A stretch of 38,576 nucleotides of DNA from UBA3064 sp023258775 (GTDB lineage: Bacteria; Pseudomonadota; Gammaproteobacteria; Burkholderiales; Burkholderiaceae_E): positions 1-38,576 of the forward strand of contig JBIKXS010000031.1 in NCBI GenBank assembly GCA_044355655.1, given 5' to 3'. The notes under the pieces were generated by a model. It was not told the origin of the DNA and did no database searches. It saw only the letters and a program-made list of their open reading frames with translations. Numbering within the stretch: position 1 is the stretch's first letter; each line of letters starts with the position of its first letter. Of this stretch, positions 7,233 through 14,277 are shown in pieces. Position numbers and translations under genes: made by a program.

Positions 7233-8438
7233 CTGGGCAATAAGCGCTTCACGAAGTCCCGCCTCAGCGAGCGCCTGCCTCGTATGCTCGCCAAGGCGCG
7301 GTGCAGCCGAGCGGAGCTTACCCGGAGTTTCACTAAGTTTTGGGACAATGCCAGGCTGTGTCAGATCATAAGATTCGCGTGATTTCGCACCGACAAGCAT
7401 CTCTCTGGCCAGATAGTGAGGATCTGAGGCAATATCTGCAGCGTTATATATTTTACCCGCAGGGACAGAAGCCTCATGCAGACAGGTCAGCACGCTTTCC
7501 ACCGAGCGCTGTGCGGTCCAGGCCGCGATGGCCTCATCAAGCCTTGATACTTGTGCCACACGACCCGCATTGTCCTGCAGCGCCTGATCATGGGCTAGAT
7601 CCTCCCTGCCAATTGCAGTCATCAATCGGCGAAAAATGCCGTCTCCATTGCCCGCTATTAAAACCAGTCCGTTATTGCAGCGGTAAGCATTGGTCGGCGC
7701 AATACCTGGCAACGCACTACCTGAAGGCTCTCGGACCAAGCCCGTTACGCTGTATTCTGGAATCAGGCTCTCCATCATGTTGAAAACCGACTCGTACAAA
7801 GCCACATCGATGACCTGTCCTTTGCCACCACGCACCTCGCGCTCGCGCAAGGCCATCATGATCCCGATGACGCCATGCAGCGCAGCAAGCGAATCGCCAA
7901 TCGACACCCCAACCCGCACAGGAATCTCACCAGGCTCGCCGCTCAAGTAGCGCAATCCCCCCATTGCCTCGCCAATCACACCAAAGCCAGGTCGATCCTT
8001 GTAAGGGCCTGTCTGTCCATAGCCTGAAATTCTCAACATAATGAGGCCGGGATGATCTTCACTTAAGCGCTCATAGCTTAAGCCCCATTGCTCGAGTTGC
8101 CCTGGGCGAAAATTCTCAATAATCACATCACAGTCGCGAACGAGCGTTCTCACGAGCGCCTGACCTTCAGCTTGCCTCAAGTCAATCGCAATTGAACGCT
8201 TGTTTCTCGATTGCGATTCCCACCAAATCGAATTGCCGTCTTTAAGTACCCGCCAGTTGCGCAAAGGATCTCCGCCTTCTGGTGCCTCAACCTTCAGAAC
8301 CTCCGCACCAAAATCGGCAAGCACCCTTGCACAAAAAGGACCAGCAATAAGCTGACCCAATTCAAGGACACGCAAGCCTGCCAATGGCAGTCGCGAGCTG
8401 GCGGCCAACGACGCCGCGTTAACGGTTGAATGCGACAT
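7200..8438 (-). CDS. CaiB/BaiF-type (class III) CoA-transferase
   Basis: The 412-residue protein is a family III CoA-transferase, which moves CoA between carboxylic acids through aspartyl-anhydride chemistry. Signature segments are LRVLELGQLIAGPFCARVLADFGAEVLKVE, NKRSIAIDL, VIIENFRPG, ISGYGQTGPY and GGKGQVIDVALYESV. Formyl-CoA transferase has its catalytic Asp where this protein shows E216 in ALYES. I believe Glu at this site is seen in some annotated relatives, but the effect is unclear. ATG at 8438 follows an AAGAAGGG Shine-Dalgarno. It is divergent from pxpB across 80 bp and converges with the crotonase gene. The acyl-CoA donor and acceptor are unknown. Confidence 0.9.
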   Translation of the reverse strand: MSHSTVNAASLAASSRLPLAGLRVLELGQLIAGPFCARVLADFGAEVLKVEAPEGGDPLRNWRVLKDGNSIWWESQSRNKRSIAIDLRQAEGQALVRTLVRDCDVIIENFRPGQLEQWGLSYERLSEDHPGLIMLRISGYGQTGPYKDRPGFGVIGEAMGGLRYLSGEPGEIPVRVGVSIGDSLAALHGVIGIMMALREREVRGGKGQVIDVALYESVFNMMESLIPEYSVTGLVREPSGSALPGIAPTNAYRCNNGLVLIAGNGDGIFRRLMTAIGREDLAHDQALQDNAGRVAQVSRLDEAIAAWTAQRSVESVLTCLHEASVPAGKIYNAADIASDPHYLAREMLVGAKSRESYDLTQPGIVPKLSETPGKLRSAAPRLGEHTRQALAEAGLREALIAQLIASGTVRQS

Positions 8439-8518
8439 ACTTAGGCCCTTCTTGAGAAAAGTTTTAACTCTCCAATGGTGACAAAGCTTAGACTAGCCGC
8501 TTAATTGCATTTGAATCA

Positions 8519-9289
8519 ATGAATCGCCCACCCGACGCTGGATTGTCTGCCCCAAAGCAATCCCTTAAGAAAGAATCAAAGCTGCCGGCTCCTCAAGTTT
8601 CGGCTTGTGGGGATCAATGGATGATGGTTGATTGGCACGAACACCCCAACGCGAATCAGGCCGCGCGAAACCTCGCGGCACTTCTACGGCGCGAGCCCCA
8701 AGGCTTTTGCGCAGAAGTGGTAGCGGGCGTTCGAACCATGGCGATGCGCTTACCGGGAGTCAGCGACTTACAAGACCCAGGCCAGACCGCGCAATGGCGC
8801 GAGCAGGCACTGGCATGGCTGACGGAAAAGGCCAAGGAAGCTTTGTGCTGGCCAGCGCTCAAAGGACGTCTGCAAATCCTTCAAGCTTGCTATGAAGCCC
8901 CCGTAGCCCCGGATTTACCCCATGTTGCTGAGCGTTGTGGCCTTTCAGTCAGCGAAGTCATTCGCCACCACCTTGACAGTGAGTTTGTGGCCGAAGTGAT
9001 TGGATTCATGCCCGGATTTGCTTATTTAGGCGGTCTGAATCCTGCGCTTAAGCTGCCACGCAGGGATTCACCGCGTCATAAGGTTCCTGAGGGGAGCATC
9101 GCCATCGCCGGCAGTCAGTCTGCCGTTTATCCGAGCGCCACACCTGGCGGTTGGCACTTGATCGGATGCTGTCCATTACGACTTTTTAGCCCGCTTAAGG
9201 ATCCAGCAGCCTTGATCCAAGAGGGCGACCAAATCCGCTTTGAGCGCATCGGACTTGAAGTATTCGAGAGCCTGTGGAGTCAGCGGTGA
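8519..9289 (+). CDS. pxpB: 5-oxoprolinase subunit B (KipI family)
   Basis: This 256-residue protein matches PxpB/KipI, one of three subunits of the prokaryotic ATP-dependent 5-oxoprolinase that opens pyroglutamate to glutamate. Recognisable parts are ACGDQWMMVDW, matching the family opening, and the strongly conserved core FMPGFAYLGGLNPALKLPRR, VPEGSIAIAG, AVYPSATPGGW and GDQIRFERI. About 30 residues precede the family start. ATG 8519 has no visible Shine-Dalgarno. The ATG at 8621 would remove the conserved CGD segment, so I keep 8519. A weak promoter-like pair (GTGACA at 8478-8483, TTAATT at 8501-8506) would give an almost leaderless mRNA. pxpC follows with a four-base overlap. Confidence 0.93.
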   Translation: MNRPPDAGLSAPKQSLKKESKLPAPQVSACGDQWMMVDWHEHPNANQAARNLAALLRREPQGFCAEVVAGVRTMAMRLPGVSDLQDPGQTAQWREQALAWLTEKAKEALCWPALKGRLQILQACYEAPVAPDLPHVAERCGLSVSEVIRHHLDSEFVAEVIGFMPGFAYLGGLNPALKLPRRDSPRHKVPEGSIAIAGSQSAVYPSATPGGWHLIGCCPLRLFSPLKDPAALIQEGDQIRFERIGLEVFESLWSQR

Positions 9290-10422
9290 CGACCTCTGAA
9301 GCCCCCAGACCATTGCCAATCGACCACCTGAGCGAAGCTGAAGCAATACTTTGTATTCGGAAAGCTGGCTTACTCAGCACGATTCAGGACCAGGGCCGAC
9401 CCAATATGGCCCACTGGGCGCTGTCGCGCGGCGGTGCAGCAGACCCAATGGCAGCCCGCCTCGCCAATCTTCTTGTTGGGAACCATCCGGACGAAGCCGT
9501 CATCGAGGTAAGTGGGCCAGGACCACAAATCTCAAGCCCTTGCGATCTTTGGATCGCCAGTTATGGGGCAGAACATGAAGTCGTCTTACAAGAGCTTGCA
9601 GGACGTCCCTTGCGAAAGACGTCGATCCTGCCTTCGCACCGGCCTGTATTCCTGCCAGCGGGAAGCCTGCTGCAATGGCGTGCACCCAGGCGCGGCTGGC
9701 GCAGTTGGATTGCTGTGGCCGGCGGGCTTAGAGCGCCAAGCGTGCTGGGTAGTCGAAGTGCCCATCTGGCATCTGGCATCGGCGGCAAACGACTTGAGGC
9801 ACAAGATCGAATCGCGCTTCATCCCGAGGTTGAGCGAATCAGCGCGGCACGGGCGCTTGCCGTTCTGGGCAGCGAAGTCGGCCAGCGCGCGGCAAGACAC
9901 GGCGAGTGTGCATGGCCACGCTGGCGAATCGCCTCGACAATACCCGACGGTTGGCCCCTGCTCGACCTACCGGTGCTCATTGGGCGGCACTGGCCAGCGC
10001 TAGGCCAAGACGAGCAGCAAGTGCTCCTTGACCAGGTCTGGACTGTAAGCTCCCAAAGCAATCGTCAAGGGCTTAGGCTTGAAGCCGGCTCCGGCCGGGC
10101 TTTGAGCACCTTGACCTTGCCACAACTTGCCAGCGAGGCGGTGCATCTTGGCACTGTCCAGTTGCCGCCCTCGGGTTTGCCTGTCATTCTGATGGGCGAA
10201 CACCAAACCACCGGGGGCTATCCGCGTGTTTTGGAGGTAGCAAGCGCAGCATTTCCGATGCTTGCGCAGGCAGCAGCGGGCAGCTTGATTCAGTTTCACT
10301 TGATCTCGCTCGAGGAGGCCGATCGGATGTCTTATGCCATGCATCGCCTCCAAACACGCGTTGAACAAGCCTTGCAAACAAAATTTGGTCAAACCTTCCA
10401 CGAAATGGAGCACAGGCGATGA
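9286..10422 (+). CDS. pxpC: 5-oxoprolinase subunit C (KipA / biotin-dependent carboxyltransferase family)
   Basis: The 378-residue product is PxpC/KipA, partner of PxpB in the 5-oxoprolinase complex. The family opening is AGLLSTIQDQGRP, then SRGGAADPMAARLANLLVGN and EVSGPGPQI; the C-terminal half has GEHQTTGGYPRVLEVASAAFPMLAQ. I choose GTG 9286 because it overlaps the pxpB stop as GTGA and has GGAG at 9276-9279 at good spacing. A GTG at 9274 is in frame but uses that GGAG as its own codons. It overlaps pxpA by four bases (ATGA), so all three subunits should be translated in a coupled way. Confidence 0.93.
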   Translation: MTTSEAPRPLPIDHLSEAEAILCIRKAGLLSTIQDQGRPNMAHWALSRGGAADPMAARLANLLVGNHPDEAVIEVSGPGPQISSPCDLWIASYGAEHEVVLQELAGRPLRKTSILPSHRPVFLPAGSLLQWRAPRRGWRSWIAVAGGLRAPSVLGSRSAHLASGIGGKRLEAQDRIALHPEVERISAARALAVLGSEVGQRAARHGECAWPRWRIASTIPDGWPLLDLPVLIGRHWPALGQDEQQVLLDQVWTVSSQSNRQGLRLEAGSGRALSTLTLPQLASEAVHLGTVQLPPSGLPVILMGEHQTTGGYPRVLEVASAAFPMLAQAAAGSLIQFHLISLEEADRMSYAMHRLQTRVEQALQTKFGQTFHEMEHRR

Positions 10423-11318
10423 ATCAATCCGAGCCATGCCTTCGCAGCGAGCCCTCCGAGCCATGCCTTCGCAACGAGCCCTCCCTTCACGACAATGGAG
10501 AGATTCAACAGGCCGAGCGCCTGAAATATGGGTCGCAAGCTGAAATTCAGCCAGACCAAGCTCAAGTCCGAATCGATCTGAATGCCGATATGGGCGAGAG
10601 CTTCGGCGCGTGGACGATGGGTCAGGATGAAGCGCTGATGCCGCTCATAAGTTCGGCAAACATCGCCTGCGGTTTTCATGCCGGTGACCCTTCCACCATC
10701 CGTGCAACCGTCAAACTCGCTGCAATGCACGGTGTAGCGATTGGCGCACACCCCGGCTTGCCTGATTTGCAGGGATTTGGTCGACGCACCATGAGCCTGA
10801 GCCCGGATGAAGCCTATGAGTTAATGCTCTATCAAGCCGGGGCGGTTCGCGCCTTTGCTGAGGCAGCGGGCGCGAGGTTGCATCACGTCAAGGCCCATGG
10901 TGCGCTCTACAACATGGCTGCCAAGGACGTTGGTCTATCGAGGGCGATGGCCCAGGCCGTTAAGGATTTGGGCGACCAGGTACAAATGTATGTGCTGGCT
11001 GGCAGTGTGATGGAGAAAGAGGCAAGGGATGCAGGCCTGGATGTTCGTTGCGAGGTTTTCGCCGATCGCCGCTACATGCCCGATGGCACGCTCACACCAC
11101 GAAGCCGATCCGACGCATTAATCACCGACGAGTCCGAGTCGGTTGCCCATGTGCTTCGCATGGTCAAAGAAGGCCACTTGATCGCGGTTGACGGCAGCCG
11201 TGTTGACGTCGTCGCAGACAGTTTGTGCATTCATGGCGACAAAGCCACCGCCGTCCCGTTTGTAACGGCCTTGCGGATAGCCCTTAAGCAGGCGAATGTG
11301 GAGGTTCGCGCCCACTAA
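10419..11318 (+). CDS. pxpA: 5-oxoprolinase subunit A (LamB/YcsF family)
   Basis: This is PxpA (YcsF), the third 5-oxoprolinase subunit. The family core begins near residue 50 with RIDLNADMGESFG, then SANIACGFHAGD, AIGAHPGLPDLQGFGRR, HVKAHGALYN and RYMPDGTLTPRS. Normal PxpA proteins are about 245-255 residues and start almost at this core; this one has 299 because of an unusual 47-residue N-terminal extension. The extension contains a duplicated nine-residue unit SEPCLRSEP/SEPCLRNEP, encoded by a 27-bp tandem repeat at 10431-10484. There is no ATG, GTG or TTG in frame close to the core, and ATG 10419 overlaps the pxpC stop, so the long form seems to be the one translated. The extension looks disordered. 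Confidence 0.93.
   Translation: MNQSEPCLRSEPSEPCLRNEPSLHDNGEIQQAERLKYGSQAEIQPDQAQVRIDLNADMGESFGAWTMGQDEALMPLISSANIACGFHAGDPSTIRATVKLAAMHGVAIGAHPGLPDLQGFGRRTMSLSPDEAYELMLYQAGAVRAFAEAAGARLHHVKAHGALYNMAAKDVGLSRAMAQAVKDLGDQVQMYVLAGSVMEKEARDAGLDVRCEVFADRRYMPDGTLTPRSRSDALITDESESVAHVLRMVKEGHLIAVDGSRVDVVADSLCIHGDKATAVPFVTALRIALKQANVEVRAH
10431..10484 (+). repeat. 27-bp tandem duplication in the pxpA N-terminal extension
   Basis: Two copies, 10431-10457 and 10458-10484, begin GAGCCATGCCTTCGCA and differ at one base (G against A at the seventeenth position). The unit is in frame and doubles a nine-residue peptide. The near identity suggests a recent duplication. Confidence 0.92.
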
Positions 11319-11344
11319 ACCATCGAGGGCAATGCCCAGCAAGA

Positions 11345-11420
11345 TGGCGCGCCCGGCAGGAATCGAACCTGCGACCCCTGGCTTCGGAGGCCAGTACTCT
11401 ATCCACTGAGCTACGGGCGC
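11345..11420 (-). tRNA. tRNA-Arg(CCG)
   Basis: The reverse strand folds into a complete cloverleaf. The acceptor stem is GCGCCCG/CGGGCGC, with a D-arm GCTC...GAGT, an anticodon stem CTGGC/GCCAG and loop CTCCGAA with anticodon CCG. The T-arm is GCAGG-TTCGATT-CCTGC. The discriminator is G and the CCA end is encoded (11345-11347). It reads CGG arginine codons. It is a single tRNA, divergent from the cytochrome gene, with a TATAAT -10 just upstream at 11431-11436. Confidence 0.97.
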
Positions 11421-11430
11421 CAAACAAGCC

Positions 11431-11438
11431 ATTATAAT
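11431..11438. promoter_or_regulatory. Palindromic -10 element shared by tRNA-Arg and cytochrome c5 genes
   Basis: ATTATAAT reads as TATAAT on both strands: 11433-11438 on plus for the cytochrome gene and 11431-11436 on minus for the tRNA. On the minus strand it ends 11 bp before the mature tRNA, a fitting distance. I find no good -35 for either direction at 16-18 bp, so the call rests on the perfect -10 and its place between divergent genes. Confidence 0.45.
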
Positions 11439-11468
11439 GATGCTTTCAGACTTCAGCCTGGAACTCCC

Positions 11469-12095
11469 ATGAGCGATGCACACAGCGAAGAGCACGGTAC
11501 TCTTGTCAAAACGCCCAAACAACTTGTGATTGTGGTGGGATTGGCCTTTATCGTGCCAATCTTTATCATTGTGCTACTCGTAAGCTATGTTGGGAGCGGC
11601 ACGAAAAAAGGCGCAGGTACGGACGCGGGTAACCCTCAGTTAATTGAGGCAAGGATTGCGCCTGTCGCAAAAGTTGAAATTAAAGATTTAGCCAATAAGG
11701 TTGACGCTAGTGGGGACAAAGTCTACAAGGCCCAGTGCGCAGCTTGTCACGACAGTGGTGCAGCTGGTGCGCCGAAATTCGGTGATGCTGCCGCATGGGC
11801 GCCAAGGATCAAGACTGGTTTCGAAGCCCTTTGGCAGTCTGCGCTCAAGGGTAAGGGTGCCATGGGTGCGCAGGCTGGCGGTGAATATGATGATCAGGAA
11901 ATCGGTAACGCTGTAGTCCATTTGGCGAATGCAGCCGGTGCTAAGTTTGCCGAATTGAAGGCAGCCTCCAAGTCAGAAGCTAAATCTGATACTTCGGCTA
12001 AGCCCGAGATGGCAGCAACGAGCAACGCGGCAAAGTCTGATGGTCAAGCAAAGACAGAGGTACAGGCCAAACCCGTCGAAGAGGCCAAAAAGTAG
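11469..12095 (+). CDS. Membrane-anchored cytochrome c5-family protein
   Basis: This 208-residue protein has one N-terminal membrane segment (residues about 18-41) followed by a periplasmic c-type cytochrome domain. The haem-binding motif is CAACH at residues 90-94, and M132 in GKGAMGAQAGG is the likely sixth ligand, the cytochrome c5 pattern. It should carry electrons in the respiratory chain. The last 50 or so residues form an Ala/Lys/Glu-rich repetitive tail (KSEAKSD, AAKSDGQAK, VQAKPVEEAKK) that looks disordered. GGAA lies before ATG 11469. It diverges from tRNA-Arg and converges with rep across 58 bp holding a short hairpin. Confidence 0.92.
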   Translation: MSDAHSEEHGTLVKTPKQLVIVVGLAFIVPIFIIVLLVSYVGSGTKKGAGTDAGNPQLIEARIAPVAKVEIKDLANKVDASGDKVYKAQCAACHDSGAAGAPKFGDAAAWAPRIKTGFEALWQSALKGKGAMGAQAGGEYDDQEIGNAVVHLANAAGAKFAELKAASKSEAKSDTSAKPEMAATSNAAKSDGQAKTEVQAKPVEEAKK

Positions 12096-12132
12096 CCTCT
12101 CGCTTTGACTGGATAGCGCAACGCCGGGAAGC

Positions 12133-12147
12133 CGCTTAGGCTAAGCG
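12133..12147. terminator. Possible bidirectional hairpin between cytochrome c5 and rep
   Basis: CGCTTA (12133-12138) pairs with TAAGCG (12142-12147) around a GGC loop, in the 58-bp gap between two convergent genes. No clear T-run follows on either strand, so a terminator role is inferred only from position. Confidence 0.35.
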
Positions 12148-12153
12148 CAGGAC

Positions 12154-14274
12154 CTAGACTTTGGTTTTGAGAAGCAGTTTGCGAAGCTGGGCGACTTGGC
12201 CAAGCGCCTGATGTTTCGATGCGGTTTTCGCTAAGGAATCCTCTCGGGGATTTAATCCCATTTCCTCAATAAAACGCGACGGCATTTGTTTGAACAACTG
12301 GCGCTGCTTTTTTCGCTCCTGAGCCCAACTTAGGGTGAGGCTTTTTCTTGCCCGCGTCACAGCGACATACATTAAGCGACGCTCTTCAATCACTTGTTGA
12401 TCGTCGACCAAGCCCATTGATGACCTTGAGGCCGAAGCTTGAATTGATGACCCGGACGCCGAAGCTTGATCTTCTTCCGGGCCAAGATGGGGCAGCAAAC
12501 CCTCCTCACAGCCAGCAATCACTACATGGTCAAACTCTAAGCCCTTTGCGGCGTGAATGGTGCTCAAGGCAAGACTAGCCTCCTGATCCTCTCGTCTCTC
12601 GAGTTGGCTGAGCAAGGCAAGACTTTGAATTCGCTCAGCCAGCGGCATCGCCTCTTGTTGATCGCGTTCGCTGACCCAGCGCTGAAAATCGAGCACATAC
12701 TGCCAGCGGGTTTGTGCGGCGCGCTCCTCGTGGTGTTGCTGAAGGTGCAACTGATAATCCATCGCCTGGAGTAACTCGGCAAGCAAAGGGTCGGCCGATT
12801 CCTTTTTTGCACGCCAGGCAAAGCGATTGATGGTTTGTGCAAAATCTTGAAGTAAGGCTAAAGGCCGTGTACCCAAATGCGACGCTAATCCGGGCAGGAA
12901 TATTGCTGCAAACATCGAGCAGCGCCGCTCACTGGCCCAGTGGCCCAAGACAGTTAGGCTTTGTTCACCAATACCCCGTTTAGGCGTGCTGACAGCGCGG
13001 ATGAAGGCAGGGTCATCGTCCTCGTTGACCAGTAAACGCAACCAAGCCATCAGGTCCCTGATCTCGCTGCGATCAAAAAAAGACTGTCCGCCTGAAAGGC
13101 GATAAGGGATGCCCTCCTTACGCAGCATTTGCTCGAAAAGCCTTGCCTGATGGTTGCTACGATAAAGAATCGCATAGGCTCCCCAAGCTGTTTTTCGTTC
13201 GAAACGATGCGCGATGAGCCTTTGCACCACCGATTCCGCCTCTGCAAATTCATCTCGATGCATGATGCATTGCAAGGCCTCCCCTTCAGGCCGATCGGTC
13301 CAAAGGGTTTTTGGATACAGTTTTGGATTGGCGGCAATCAATCCGTTGGCCGCTTGCAAAATTCGCTGAGACGATCGGTAGTTTTGCTCGAGCTTGATCA
13401 CCGCCAGATTCGGATAATCGCTAGCGAGTAATCGCAGGTTATCCACACTAGCACCACGCCATGCGTAAATCGACTGATCGTCATCGCCAACAACGGTAAA
13501 GGACTGTCCTGGTGCAAGCAGCTTTTTCATCAGGGCGTACTGGCTGCGATTGGTGTCCTGATACTCGTCCACCAAAAGATAACCGATCCGTGCTTGCCAA
13601 TAGGCGCGTCGCTGTGGATCCTCCAGCACCACAGTGGCAAGCCGGATCAAGTCATCAAAATCGACCGATTGGTACGCACTCAGCGCGGCCTGATAGCGCC
13701 GATATAAGGCGAGTACCTGCGGATCTGCAGCTTGTTGAGCAAGCGCCTCAGGACCCCAACCAAGCATTTTCCACTGACTGATTTGCCAAGCTAGGTTTCG
13801 CGCCAGCTTTTTGTCTTGATTTGCTGTCATGTCCTGGATGAGCCGCAAGGCGTCGTCTTGATCCAGAATTGAGAATTGGGGCTTAAGGCCGATGGTTGCA
13901 CCCTCGTGACGAAGCAACTGCAAACCAAGTGCATGAAAAGTACAAATCAGCGGTTTACGCCGAGACCTGACTGGCGCTTTCGTCCCCGCAGCCAGGCCGG
14001 TGCCATTAGCCGTTTGCGATTTAGCGGCACTGTCACTTTGGGCACGCCGGATCACCATGCTGTCGCGTAAGCGCTGTGCCATCTCTTGCGCAGCTTTGTT
14101 GGTAAAGGTGATGGCTGTGATTCTCTCTGGTGAATGCCCCAAGTCGATTAAGTGCAAGATCTTCTCGGTGATGACCTTTGTTTTACCACTACCCGCCCCG
14201 GCAATGACCAAGCATGGTGAGTGAAGATAGTGAACCGCCTCGCGCTGGGCGGGATTGAGTGCAAGATCTCGCAC
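12154..14274 (-). CDS. rep: ATP-dependent DNA helicase Rep (UvrD/PcrA superfamily 1A)
   Basis: The 706-residue protein is a 3'-5' superfamily 1 helicase of the Rep type, which clears protein blocks and helps replication restart. Motif I is AGAGSGKT at residues 25-32, motif Ia ITFTNKAAQEM, motif II LLVDEYQDTN, motif III GDDDQSIYAWRGA, motif IV region LEQNYRSSQRIL and motif VI RRLMYVAVTRARK. It opens with MRDLALNPAQREAV as Rep does. It is longer than E. coli Rep (673) because of two low-complexity insertions: about residues 78-107 and about 600-618, the latter a nine-residue repeat between motifs V and VI. The start is GTG at 14274, in the same frame as priA and just 3 nt after the priA stop, with AGGA inside the end of priA. 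The two restart genes are therefore coupled. Confidence 0.93.
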   Translation of the reverse strand: MRDLALNPAQREAVHYLHSPCLVIAGAGSGKTKVITEKILHLIDLGHSPERITAITFTNKAAQEMAQRLRDSMVIRRAQSDSAAKSQTANGTGLAAGTKAPVRSRRKPLICTFHALGLQLLRHEGATIGLKPQFSILDQDDALRLIQDMTANQDKKLARNLAWQISQWKMLGWGPEALAQQAADPQVLALYRRYQAALSAYQSVDFDDLIRLATVVLEDPQRRAYWQARIGYLLVDEYQDTNRSQYALMKKLLAPGQSFTVVGDDDQSIYAWRGASVDNLRLLASDYPNLAVIKLEQNYRSSQRILQAANGLIAANPKLYPKTLWTDRPEGEALQCIMHRDEFAEAESVVQRLIAHRFERKTAWGAYAILYRSNHQARLFEQMLRKEGIPYRLSGGQSFFDRSEIRDLMAWLRLLVNEDDDPAFIRAVSTPKRGIGEQSLTVLGHWASERRCSMFAAIFLPGLASHLGTRPLALLQDFAQTINRFAWRAKKESADPLLAELLQAMDYQLHLQQHHEERAAQTRWQYVLDFQRWVSERDQQEAMPLAERIQSLALLSQLERREDQEASLALSTIHAAKGLEFDHVVIAGCEEGLLPHLGPEEDQASASGSSIQASASRSSMGLVDDQQVIEERRLMYVAVTRARKSLTLSWAQERKKQRQLFKQMPSRFIEEMGLNPREDSLAKTASKHQALGQVAQLRKLLLKTKV
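12419..12472 (-). repeat. 27-bp tandem duplication inside rep
   Basis: Units 12419-12445 and 12446-12472 both begin GATGACC on the plus strand and share GCCGAAGCTTGA. On the coding strand they give two copies of a peptide like QASASGSSI/QASASRSS in the loop between helicase motifs V and VI. Divergence is moderate, so the duplication is older than that in pxpA. Confidence 0.75.
13439..13447 (+). promoter_or_regulatory. Perfect DnaA-box match inside rep
   Basis: TTATCCACA, the strong DnaA consensus, lies on the plus strand within the rep coding sequence. A single box in a gene may be chance: about 0.3 exact matches are expected on both strands of this window. Confidence 0.3.
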
Positions 14275-14277
14275 GAC

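Noticed and set aside
13439..13447. DnaA box in rep as part of an origin.
   Set aside because: It is isolated, in coding sequence and about 3 kb from the priA cluster.
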